The position numbers and the translations under genes are program-made. The notes below the pieces were generated by a model. It did no database searches. It saw only the letters and a list, made by a program, of their open reading frames with translations, and was not told the DNA's origin. From Agelaius tricolor (lineage: Eukaryota > Chordata > Aves > Passeriformes > Icteridae), in the NCBI GenBank assembly GCA_023055355.1, contig JALJCS010000004.1, forward strand, positions 27,866,744-27,930,743: DNA of 64,000 bases, written 5' to 3'. Below are positions 46,988-57,292 of the stretch, piece by piece. Each line of letters starts with the position of its first letter. Positions within the stretch are counted from its first letter, which is position 1.

Positions 46988-48182
46988 TATATTTGAACCC
47001 CTGGTCACACCCCAAGCCACCAAGACATTCACTCAGTTCAGACATTCATCAAGACATGTCCCTCTCCAGCAGGACAAGGGGTGAAAATAAAATAGGCAAG
47101 ATCATGGGACATGGTACAGATAGAGAAATCACCCAGTCTGTTGCAGTGTGATGCCATTTCCTGTTTCAGCTATCCCAGTAGTTTCCCAGGTGTGGCAATA
47201 CCTTCTCCCTTCCCCTCCACCTTGCCTCCTTGCTAAGTGCTGTCAGTCAATCTCTTATCATTCCAGCAGGGGCGTCATGTGATTGGCAAAAGTTCAAAAG
47301 ATGCCCCTCAGCCCTGGGTCATTGGCTCGTCCAAGTGTCATTGTCCCCTGAGCCTTCCCCCCCTCCCACTTGGTTGGTGGCTCACCTGTCCCTTCCCTCC
47401 CCCTGCCCCCGAGCTTAAAAGACACAGAGACCATGTGGTCGGGATTCTGTGGAGCTGTTACAAGATTCAGGCACATGTGACTCTGGAATAAAACTCTGGA
47501 TCAAACCCTCTGCAGAATCTGTCTCCTTTTCCTCTTCACCTAGCCTGGAGCCTTTCCATCAGAGGTAAACTGAGTTTCTACCATGCCTGGACTTGTTCCG
47601 AGTGCCTAACTGCAACTTCCAGCCAGCCAAAGGTGTCTCTGAGGTGAGACACCACAGCTGCTGCCTTTGGCCCAGCAGCAAGGGTCAGACAAGCCCAGGC
47701 ACGTTCCACCTGGTAATATTAGGATAATATTCCAATACCAGTCCAGAGGCAAACCAGACTTTACTTTAGGAAAATTAATTCAATTTATTGTCAATTAACA
47801 TGCAAGTAAGATTGTGAGAAATAAAAACAAAAACACCTTCACCTTCTCCCTCCTTTCTTTCCAAACTCAGCTTAAGTCATGACTCTTCTTTGTCCTCCCA
47901 AACATAAGCTGTGCAACTGTCCATCTCCACTGCTTCTTCCTCCTCCCACTTTTCTCCTGATGTAGTGTTGTGTCTCTTCAACAGAATATGCTCTAGCATG
48001 GAGTCCTCCACAGACCATGGTCCTACACAGATTGCAATAAAACCTCTGTACTGTCATTGAGTCTCTCTTGGAGCCAGCTGGAATTGGCTCTCTGACATGG
48101 GGACAGCTCCTGGTGTCTTCCTGTAGAAGCCCTTCCAATGAAATTCTTGCTATGAAAATGCAATACAGAGCTATATGACAGG
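46988..48182 (-). mobile_element. ERVL-like LTR (minus), split by an ERVK-type LTR
   Basis: The right part (47738-48182) and left part (about 46988-47138) read continuously on the minus strand once 47139-47737 is set aside. The right part carries AATAAA (+ TTTATT at 47784-47789) and the left part the LTR 3' end ('ttgcctattttattttcacc', 'tcttggtggcttggggtgtg'). It resembles the family of the LTR at 30.6 kb. The 3' limit near 46988 is approximate. The 5' limit at 48182 meets another LTR and may be a truncation. Confidence 0.65.
47139..47737 (+). mobile_element. Solo ERVK-type LTR (599 bp) with perfect 6-bp target-site duplication
   Basis: It starts 'tgttgcagtgtgatgccatt' and ends 'attccaata' (the CA end is mutated to TA). 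The direct repeat 'ccagtc' flanks it (47133-47138 and 47738-47743). A TATA-like TTAAAA at 47415-47420 and AATAAA at 47487-47492 are in the right order. It sits within a minus-strand ERVL-like LTR. Low apparent decay of its regulatory motifs suggests that it is one of the younger insertions here. No internal region is present. Confidence 0.9.
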
Positions 48183-48620
48183 TGTTCCCCTTGGTGCCTT
48201 GAGAGGGTACCTAGAAGAGAGGTTAAACAGTGTTAAAGAAATAAAGTAGGTATTTATTAAAAAGGCCTTCAAAGGATACACCTTGAGCAGTACAAGAGCC
48301 TGGCCAAGGCTACACCCAAGATGGGTGATAGGTCACACATTTTTTACACCTCTACGTTTTGATCCGTTTACACATTGGGGTTAATTGTCCAATTACAACT
48401 TTAGGTTATGAAGTTACATCCTCTCAGATTGGTCTCTTCAATTCACTATTACTTATACTTTTTCGGCCCGAAGCTGCAACAGTGTCCTTGATTCTCAGGC
48501 TGGAAAAGGATTGTTCACTAAACTGTGAAGAGAACTTGCTAACATTTTATATGAAGTTCAGAGTCATGTACTAATGCAGTACAGAATCTGGAAATATGAA
48601 AGCTAAAACTTAAGGCATCA
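48183..48620 (-). mobile_element. ERVK-type LTR (438 bp, minus)
   Basis: On the minus strand it starts 'tgatgccttaagttttagct' (48620) and ends 'accaaggggaaca' (48183), with TG...CA ends. AATAAA is the complement of TTTATT at 48253-48258. The flanks 'gacagg' and 'ccctct' do not match, so it is not a simple solo LTR. It may be the 3' LTR of a truncated provirus, with internal sequence to its right. Confidence 0.75.
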
Positions 48621-49035
48621 CCCTCTTAATGCCTAGTTCATCAGCAGCCCCTGTCTCTTTTCTATTACTCAAAATTCCACCCTTTTCTCCCCCTAAATCC
48701 TGTTTAAAGCTTTCCTTATGGGTACCTTTTAGGTTACCCTCAAAAAAGGGAATAAACTCAAGCCATAAACTGCATCCTCAGAAGCATCACCAAGGACTCC
48801 TTTTCAAAGGTTTTGTCTGCAACAGCAAAGGTTCTTTGGAATAGAATTTTAATATGCAAAGTCTGAAAGTCTACATGGATTATGCAGCTGAACAAGCATT
48901 GGCTCTGGTTTACTGGCTTTTGTGCCATGACAGTGTCTGTGTAAGTGCTGGTGCCTTGGGTGTTTCCCCCAATGTATTGGAGAGGGATGAATGCCAGGGT
49001 GGAGGCTTGTGACCTGGATTTCTCCATCTCACTCT
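48621..49035 (-). mobile_element. Possible ERVK internal remnant beside the 48.2-48.6 kb LTR
   Basis: Immediately upstream of the LTR on the minus strand is a purine-rich end 'cattaagaggg', and 30-60 bases further back a run 'tttagggggagaaaaggg', both of the kind expected for a polypurine tract before a 3' LTR. The remainder resembles non-coding internal sequence of songbird ERVs that I recall only loosely. No gag, pol or env frame is recognisable. Confidence 0.4.
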
Positions 49036-49070
49036 TTTCTAGGTCTTTTCAGACCACTTGTAGTCAATTA

Positions 49071-49110
49071 CTTTTCTTTTTTTTTTCTTTCTTTTTTTTT
49101 TTTCTTTTTC
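49071..49110. repeat. Pyrimidine (T/CT) tract
   Basis: Nearly pure T with scattered C just before the first copy of the 160-bp duplicated segment. Confidence 0.85.
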
Positions 49111-49268
49111 AGTTGTTCTATGTGTTTGCAAGAGTTCTAAAATCGTGAACTTTTGGAAACTTTTCTGTGCTTTATATGAAGTATTGTGATCAAAGTCTCT
49201 ATGGCAGACATCCCTGGGGTTCATCTGCTTTGTGTCAGAAGCCTTATGTTGGTTTCCTCCTTCTATTT
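49111..49268 (+). repeat. 160-bp direct duplication, copy 1
   Basis: 'agttgttctatgtgtttgc' followed by 'gaacttttggaaac' and 'tgtgctttatatgaag' recurs in the same order and orientation at 50512-50672. The copies differ by scattered substitutions and small indels. I do not recognise the unit. Possible explanations are two insertions of one unknown repeat, a local duplication or paired LTR remnants. Confidence 0.8.
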
Positions 49269-50511
49269 GTGGCTAAATTTTAAAAGGAAGTTTCAGACAT
49301 TTGTGGAAGTGACTCAAAGTCATTCTTCATTGCCAATTTAGTTACAGCTCACTTGGCGTTTTGAACTGCTTTAGCAACTGACTGCTATTCTTTTGGAATG
49401 AACTAAAAAAGTATAAGCAGCAGGTAAAATATATTAAAAGCTGCATTCACACAGATCTTCTCACTGTTAGAATGATCATAATTTTCCAAACTCACTTGAG
49501 ATGTACACAGTATGTATCCTTCCTATCATCTCTTTGATATATTTTATAAAGTGCTCTTAATTATAGTTTTCTTCAAAATATCCATTTTCCTATTATGTAG
49601 ATAAAATACATGTTCAAAATGCAGTTTCCCTCATTGTGTGATATTCTCATTATCAGTTTCTGTAGCATTGGAACGGAATGACCTAAAACAGAGCTTGAAA
49701 GACTCTGAGGTCCTTCACCTGGCCTGCTATTCAGTATCTGCACTGAGCAGATTCATAGTTGGGTGAGTTTCCCTACTCCTCTCATCTCTTTTCATCAGTC
49801 ACCCTCACTTCCAGAGACACATTTTACCTATAATTCTACAAATCATTCCCCTAAAACAAGCAAAAAAACCCCAAATAGATAAAGCAGCTCCTTAGTATTT
49901 ACTCAGATCTGCAGTGTTCGTGTGTTCATGTGAAAACGATATCTATGTGTGTGTATGTATGAGCATAAACATGTTTACATGTGTGTATGTGTGCATAAAC
50001 TTCTACAAAATGTGAAAAACTATGTGTTATTAATTATAAGCCTATGTATTATAATCCTGTATTCAGAGAACGTATGACTCTGTTTCTGTTTACAGATTTT
50101 TTTTTTAATTAAATACATTAAATGCAAACTTAAAATAATAATCAAAAAATAGTTCCTTCTGCCATATTGTGTTATAAACTGAGAATGGGAGCAGAAACTT
50201 CCATAAATAAGGAGAGAGATTGCTAGATAAAGGTCTAACAAGAATCTGATCAAACAGGAGAGTATCAGAATAGTATATGCAGATGTGGCACATGTGTCAG
50301 TAGCTTTTGAAAAACAGGTTTGCATACAAACTCAGTAACCAACTTTTCTGCCAGACTTATCATAATTTCATTTTTTCCCTAACATGGAGTAAGTGGTAAC
50401 AGTATTCCAATTCCATGCAATTAGGTGCTCTGGGAGATTTTAAAACTTTCTTAAGACTGGCATTTTCTTAAGACTCATTCTACTTCCTTTCCCCATAGAT
50501 TTTTATACATC
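49269..50511. other. Unique sequence between the two duplicated segments
   Basis: No exon or known repeat seen. A TG-rich microsatellite lies at about 49.92-50.0 kb. No primer-binding site or polypurine tract was evident that would make this the internal part of a retroelement. Confidence 0.4.
49918..50000. repeat. TG-rich imperfect microsatellite
   Basis: Interrupted TGTG and GTGTATG units alternate with 'gcataaac'. Simple repeat. Confidence 0.75.
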
Positions 50512-50672
50512 AGTTGTTCTATGTGTTTGCCAGAGTTCTGAGATCGTGAACTTTTGGAAACCTTTCTGTGCTTTATATGAAGCATTGTGATAAAAATCCA
50601 TATAACAGAATTATCCCTGTGGTTCCTCTGCTTTGTGTGAGAAGCTTTATGTGGGTTTCCCCCTTCCATCAA
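50512..50672 (+). repeat. 160-bp direct duplication, copy 2
   Basis: Second copy of the segment at 49111-49268, about 1,401 bp away in the same orientation. The right border is fuzzy where 'ggtttcccccttccat' replaces 'ggtttcctccttctat'. Confidence 0.8.
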
Positions 50673-51388
50673 TTGTTGATGAATATTGTTATCAAGACAG
50701 GATACAGTATGGTTTCTAGCAGTACTAGCTTTCTTTTCTCTTAACTGGGGTGTCTTAAAGGAGGTTGTTTCATGGTTGTTTTAGTTGTCCAGGCTCAACA
50801 GCTGAGGAGGCCAACAGCTTAGTAGGGCACAGCAGAAGAAATTCTATACTGAAAAGCAGTAATAGCACTCATATTTTAAGAAATGATCATGTTGGGAGCT
50901 TTTGAAGTCAGTGGATTTATTTACTATATCTTAGCTTTTTATTTTTTTTCTATCTACTCGCAATGACAGGAAAGTGATTTGCTTCTATTTGCAACCTCCC
51001 CCCAAAAAAGACTGAACTAGATCAGGGAATTATTACCTTACCACAATTCTTCTATATATTACTATTCTTTTTGAAAATTTTGTACACCTTTTGTAGAAAT
51101 CATGCCCTTAAAGTGTTGATCTTTCTCCTTTTAAAATATATTTTAAATATATTGTCCTATAATCATTACTCATAGAGGGCAGACTATGTTTTAAGCAACA
51201 TGTCAGACTATCAATAATTTAAAAAAATGTTTTAATCACTTATTTGCTCAAATAAGTTTTAAGACTAAAAGACACGTAAGACTTCTCATTTTTTTTGCTT
51301 GAAATATTTGATTCGTGGCATAAGAAGGAAAAAAAAAATGAAAACAACCCCCATGAATAGTAAGATGGGTATTTTAGCAGGTTGTACC
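50673..51388. other. Unique AT-rich sequence, no gene seen
   Basis: Nothing assignable. Confidence 0.4.
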
Positions 51389-51515
51389 TGTCATGATTTG
51401 ACACTGGCCAAATGCCAGGCACTTACATATGTTTGTTTCACTGCTCACACAAAATGTTATTGTGGGTTACCCTCACCAGAAAACAGTATTGCTCAGGCCC
51501 TGTTTCCACACTAGG
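51389..51515 (-). mobile_element. LTR 3'-end remnant (minus)
   Basis: 'tgtcatgatttgacactggc' then 'caaatgccaggcact' is the reverse complement of the end of the LTR at 30.6-31.6 kb (about 30 shared bases). The similarity fades after about 120 bp, so only the terminal part remains. Confidence 0.6.
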
Positions 51516-52974
51516 ATTAAAAAAAATCATAGTGCTTTTTTTTTTCTACTTTATTATTTTTTAATATATAATTTAATTTTGTTTAACTTTAAAAAAATAT
51601 TTATTTCAGATCTATGGTTTAATTAACCTAGTTATAGATGGAATTAAGGCAAATTTTAGCATTATGATTATAAACATAAGGAGTTACAGTAATAAAATCA
51701 GTAAAGAACCTCTGGACAAAGATTGTGGGAAATTTAAGAAATCAGGACAGCAAAAAGATTATCAGATGATTAGAGCTAAATAAAGTGTAATTAGCAATCA
51801 GGTATCATAAAGATGCTATACATTCAAATACAGGTATTCTCACTTCTGATTCATCTGTCTTTACACTACATAGATTTACATACAATGTACAAGAAGTAGC
51901 CGACTGGATCAGATCAAAGATCTGTGCCCTAGAATTATGGCTATAATAAATAACTTTGAGAAAGAGTAAGAAAAGGGTAGTGTGGTGAGTTTTTACTCAG
52001 AACATTTTCTCTCTTTGCAGTTAGTTGTGGCTTTCACAATAAAGACTACTGTTTATGTGATAGCCCTCACAGTATTTTAACTCCTATTTGCTGGATTTTT
52101 TTGACATATGTAATCTCTCAGTATAATTAGTCTGTATATCTGTAGTTGGAATAAATACACTAGAAATAAGAATGTTGTATAGAACCAAATATGGATAAAA
52201 TTTTCTCAAAGTTTTTACATACTTTTTGCATTTTCACTAGGGTGATCTGCTTGGGACTTGGAAAGTTTCTAACATTTTTTGGTTTGAACTAACTGCTCTG
52301 TTATTTTAGTCCCCTTGTGCACAAAGTGGTCATGAGCTCTGTAGCAGACGTTTAGTTAGCAGGCTGTTTAGGTCGATTTTAGGTCTTCCAGCCAAGCTTT
52401 CCACTGCCTGCTTCAAGTTGTGCTTGGAAACAGCTATACAAGTAGATGTCTGAGGAGAACAAATAGCTGCCAGTGAGGCAAGAGTAAACCTTTGATGCTA
52501 AAGCTTCAGAGCTTTGTAGGTAATGTGGCAATGGACATTTTCCCACACTTCAACACTAACAGATCCCACCGCTCTCTAAACGTCTCTTGGAGTGAGGTGG
52601 AAATCCTGTCAAACTTCCTGGCTCCAAGCAGATGTCTCAAAATCCTGAGGGCACTAGACTTTGAAGTTTAGGCATTCCCAGTGCTAAGATTTTGAGGAAG
52701 TACTAATATAAAAGTATTATCAGCTCAGTGATCATAGAATTGGTGCAGATGACATAATGAATCATTGCTTCCTAGTCAAATCAAGCCCCAAAAAACCCAA
52801 ACAAAAAGCAACTACCCCACACACACCCTCAGAACTCCTCAACCAACCATCAAAAACCCCCTTTTAGATAAGAAGTGGAGAATTTCTTAAATGAAATGTG
52901 AATCTGTGAGATCAGGTGATTATGAGCTTGTATGCAAATTGAATCATTGGACAGTCTCAGAGGACATACCTTCC
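51516..52974. other. Unique AT-rich sequence, no gene seen
   Basis: A typical acceptor-like tract 'ttttctctctttgcag' ends at 52020, but the frame after it stops within 20 codons and no donor follows. An A/C-rich stretch at 52.78-52.87 kb is low complexity. Confidence 0.4.
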
Positions 52975-53345
52975 CATGACAGCTTCAGCTGGCTTTGTGA
53001 AGGCTGAGGACCTCTTTGCTCTCTGCAGCTTACTGGGGAGGGGAAGTGGAGAGGGAGGTGCTGATCACTCCTCCCTGATATCCTGTGATAGGATGCCTGG
53101 GTAGGATTCAGAGAGGCATCAGGGGAGGCTTAAATCCGACAGTTAGAAAACATCTCTTTGCCAAGAGAATTGCAAACACTGGAGCAGGCTTCTGAGGGAG
53201 GTGGATGATGCCCTATGCCTGTCACTGTTTAACAGGTAGTTAGACAATGCCTTTAATACTCCAACTTTTACTCAACCTGAAGTAGTCAGGCTGTTGAATT
53301 AGGTGATCATTGAAGTCTCTTCCAGATGAACTTTTCCATTCTAAT
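52975..53345 (+). mobile_element. CR1 LINE, 3'-terminal fragment
   Basis: 'tctctgcagcttactgggga', 'gaggggaagtggagagggag', 'gcaaacactggagcaggctt', 'aggtggatgatgccctatgc' and 'gaattaggtgatcattgaag' follow the 3' part of a CR1 subfamily and end in 'ccattctaattc', a decayed tail repeat. The minus-strand frame of 90 codons across it is a by-product. Confidence 0.82.
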
Positions 53346-54365
53346 TCAGTCTCTTTCAGTTCTTCCAGGCTTCTAATTAGAAGTTCCAAAAGAATCTTTC
53401 TAGATAAATCTGATTCAGTGAATTCATGAGCCATTAGGACCCTCTCCTCTAAGCCAATACTTTGAAAATCACTTCTGATGCAATAATCAAAGGTTGCTAT
53501 GCTAGAGACCAATTTCCTCTAGAAAATGAGACCTTCATCCTCACTAAATAAACCGTGAGAGGAGAGCAGAGTTAACTTGACTCATATTGAGTACATCACA
53601 TGAAAAGACTAATGACCCTAAACAAGTTCATATTTGAATACCGAGGTAATTTAGGCAAGTACGGCAGAGTAAGGAGAAGGCATCAACGCAGGCAGCAGAT
53701 GCCAGAGCAGCCATACTCTGTTCTCTCCCTGTCCTCAGGTATCTAGCTGGCGAGATTCCAAACATCCCAAAGTCACTCTAACCTACAATGTCTGCTCTCA
53801 AAGTTTGGAGTTGAGAGAAGCAAAGATGACTTGGAGCTGCTTTCTGCACAATTCCTTTGAGCTGAACTAACCTCATATCTCTTGTGATCTTCTGAGGTAG
53901 CAGCAATAACAGCAATCATAGCAGTTTTTTCCCCTCATGTTGAGCTGCAGCTCAAGAGGAATAAAATATGTCATGTGCACTCTTGCAGGCTTGAAACCGA
54001 GTGTCTGCTACTGAAGAATAAATAGCATTATCACATGATATTAAAAAATATTGAAAATGTTGTGGCTTCTGAAAGAGTGGCATGATAGTGTAGAAAAATT
54101 TTGGATTGGGGAAGAGAAATCGCACTGTGTTTTTATTGGTAATCATGGAATCCTAATGATTTTAACATAATCATAGACATAGCTAAATAAAAGTTGTTCA
54201 TTTTACCTTCCTTAATTCTGGTTAATGGACTTTAAATAGTTATCCTGCAGAGAAATCTTGCTTGAATCAGTTGATTAGCTCAGTTGATACACAAATGGTG
54301 TTTGCTGTATTTTCCTGCAATGCCCACTGTATTATCCAAGATTAGAAATTTTTGCTATTTTAATT

Positions 54366-54430
54366 TTTCGGTTTTTGTTGTTGTTGTGGTTTGGGGTTTT
54401 TTGGGTTTTTTTTTTTTGGTTTTTTTTTAA
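54366..54430. repeat. T/G-rich low-complexity tract
   Basis: GTT units followed by G-interrupted T runs. Simple sequence. Confidence 0.8.
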
Positions 54431-56122
54431 TGAAGAAAACTCTCAAAGCTATCCCATTATAGCTCATACAAAAATATAATTTACTCCTATTTACTCCTCG
54501 GTTTGTTGTGACCTGCCTTGGATACACAACAATTCTGTTTCAGTGATAAAGAATGACTGTTTTGTAAAATAATCACATAATTGCAGGTTTTAGCATTTTC
54601 TCTTTCATTGTCTTTTTTTTTCTAAAAGCAAAAACACAGTCATAGTGAAAGAAAACTATTACTAAAACTTGTCAGGTGCTTTCTCTCTTATATGGCAAGA
54701 TACTAAGCTGTTTTCAAGAAGTAAAGATAATATATCAATGTTTTGACCATTATCAAGGACTTAATCTGTCTTATACTTTTACAAGATTGTAGGATATTTC
54801 ATGGTACAGTTTTTCTGATGCAGCAATAGATTGCATGCAAAGTTTTTGGAAGTAACTGTCATGATTTTAGTGGAATGATGAAGGTGCTCAATTTTATTGA
54901 CCCTCAAAAGCTGGAAGGAAGAATAAATTTCACTGTTCTAGAAATTATTTCACTTGTGGTGTTTCTTTATGTGAGGTAATGCAGACGGGAAAGGAATCTT
55001 TTCAAATTTTCATTCAAATCAACTTCTTTCTTAGTTGAAAGCCTTTTGTTTACAGAATTCTTGGAATCTATGTACCATATAGACATAATGCACTCTTTAA
55101 AATATTTTAAACTTCCAATTTAAAGACAAAATAAACTATGATTATATAGTTTGATTGTATTGAATGTTAGCTATTGCAGTTTGGTGATACTGGATTGATT
55201 TCAGCGAGAATATTGACTTTTATCATGCTAACTTTTCTTACTAGGCCTACAAAATACACCTCTAAAGGTTTATTTGAAAGCCTGAATACTTACTTTCCTT
55301 GGCAACATGTATTTTGATGTTTTATCTCATATGACTGTTAGCATGTGCATTTTTAAAATTACTTTAACTAAAGCTTCACATTCTCATTTGATTCAATAAA
55401 GTATGACTAGTTGATACTGATCAAATATTTAGTGGGGGAGACATAAGATAGCTAACATCTTTCCACAGAAAAGTCACCTACACTTTCTTTCCAAATGATT
55501 GTGCAGTTATAGACTATGTTACTGAAATGCCTACAAGCCAATTTAATTAGTCAGCTAAATGAAACTGTCAGAAATTTAAGAAACATGTTTTTAGCAAATT
55601 ATAGCCTTAGGTATTCCTTAATTTGCTCTCTAACTTCAACTGGAAACCTGTTTATAATATACTATTTGTTCAGCATGGATGAAGGTTGCTTCACATTTGC
55701 TTTTATCTTCTTGCTGTCTGGCCATTTACAGATGTTTGAATGTAATAAGAAGGAAAGTGTCTGGAGACATTCAAAAAAGGGAGAAATAGAGACATTTAGG
55801 AGTTTCATAATAATTCTCTTCTTGCCAGCCACAAAAGTGAAGATCTTGTTTTTGTTTCAAATTCTGGATTATGGAAATGAATGCTACAGACAAAATTAAT
55901 AGGTGTAAAATTATGGTAATTATAGCCATGGTAACTAAATTTCCTCATGCATTAAAACGAAAGGCCTATGATACAGTACTTCAGATTAGGCTTTGTATCA
56001 CTTTGACTCACAACATATCTGCTCACAATAACCCTTTTATGAAGTATGTTTAAGCGGTCTATTAAAACACGAAATTTTTTAATAATGAAAAAACCCAAAA
56101 ACAACCAAACAAAAAAACACCT

Positions 56123-56125
56123 GAA

Positions 56126-56161
<36 letters not shown>

Positions 56162-56185
56162 AACAAACAAACAAACAAACAAACA
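56123..56185. repeat. Compound microsatellite (GAAA)n(CAAA)n
   Basis: About ten uninterrupted GAAA units switch at 56164 to about five CAAA units in the same phase. Confidence 0.95.
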
Positions 56186-57265
56186 GGAAGTACAAAAGTT
56201 AGGCAGAGATGCTGAAGTTCTACAAGTACTGTAGCCTTTCACTTAAATTGCATAGTTACTTACTTGAAACCTATAGCCCCTTCTCCACTTATTTTGCGGC
56301 TGTGTGTTGGAAGACAGAGTGGTGGAACCCATACAACATTGTTTGGACAAAAACTTGGCATTGTCAACATATTTTTGTGTGTTTAATGCAGGAGTGTTGA
56401 GTAACCACAGCATGGAAACCATGTTACCTGGAATAGCACACTGAAAGGTAAAACTGATACAGGAATAGAATTATAACAGAATTATTCAGTCATTGCTTCC
56501 AGACATACTACAGAATTTGCCTGTACTGCCTTAAGAGAAATTACTGAAAATACTCATGCCTTCTCACGTCTGTGTTCTACAAGAGTTAAAAGGAGAGAGA
56601 ACACCAAGATTTAGTGATGCATATGTTAAGAGAGTTTTGAAATGCACCAAATTCTTAATTTATAATTCCTACTTACCATTTGTGTTACTTCCAGAATACT
56701 CCATTATGTCAATTCTATGAAAAGAAAATAATTAATTTCTTAAGAAATTTGTTTGAGCCATTAGGAATGAAGCAGTGTCAGTCACAAAAAGAGGCTTCTC
56801 ATTAAATGATCTGTGTAAACAGAATCAATAGTATCACTAGGAAGGCATGATCTGTTCAACCACACTTTATCTCACACAGTTCAGCTGGTATTGGCTTGGA
56901 ATTTTCTCCTGCAATTGGGTTGAAGTCTGAGTACAGGTATAGCTAAAGGATGGAAAATTAAATACTGCCTTCACTGCATTTAGCCTTTGAAATTTGTCAC
57001 ATTGGTATTATTTGAACAGTCCTTGTGAGTTCAGTCTCTCTGTGACATGTACACAGTTCAGCAAATTCAGAAATACTGACTTCTTATGTTCGTTCAAGAA
57101 CTTAGGCATTTATGAAAACAGAAGTAAATATATACAATTTTGGTTCCCATGCAATTATGTTATCTTCAGTTACTACTACACAACCCATGCATACATCCAA
57201 GAATTCTCTCTATAAAAAAGTTGTAGTTTGTTTGTCTGGAAAGTAACACTGATCAGTTCCTCTAG

Positions 57266-57292
57266 TTTTTTTTGTTTTTTTTTTTTTTTTTT
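57266..57292. repeat. Poly(T) tract
   Basis: Two T runs separated by a single G, the second about 18 bases long. On the minus strand it is an A-tract, but no retroelement body was recognised next to it. Confidence 0.85.

Noticed and set aside
47872..48138. 88-codon minus-strand open frame with Cys and Arg residues
   Set aside because: It lies within the ERVL-like LTR and not in a retroviral gene.
51990..52080. Strong acceptor-like tract 'ttttctctctttgcag'
   Set aside because: The best frame after it is only about 19 codons long and no donor follows; similar tracts occur by chance in T-rich DNA.
53240..53512. 90-codon minus-strand open frame
   Set aside because: Its C-terminal part lies antisense to a CR1 3' fragment, and no protein family fits.
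55516..55899. 127-codon plus-strand open frame
   Set aside because: Phe/Ile/Leu-rich as in chance frames of AT-rich DNA. The hydrophobic stretch is not supported by any family signature.
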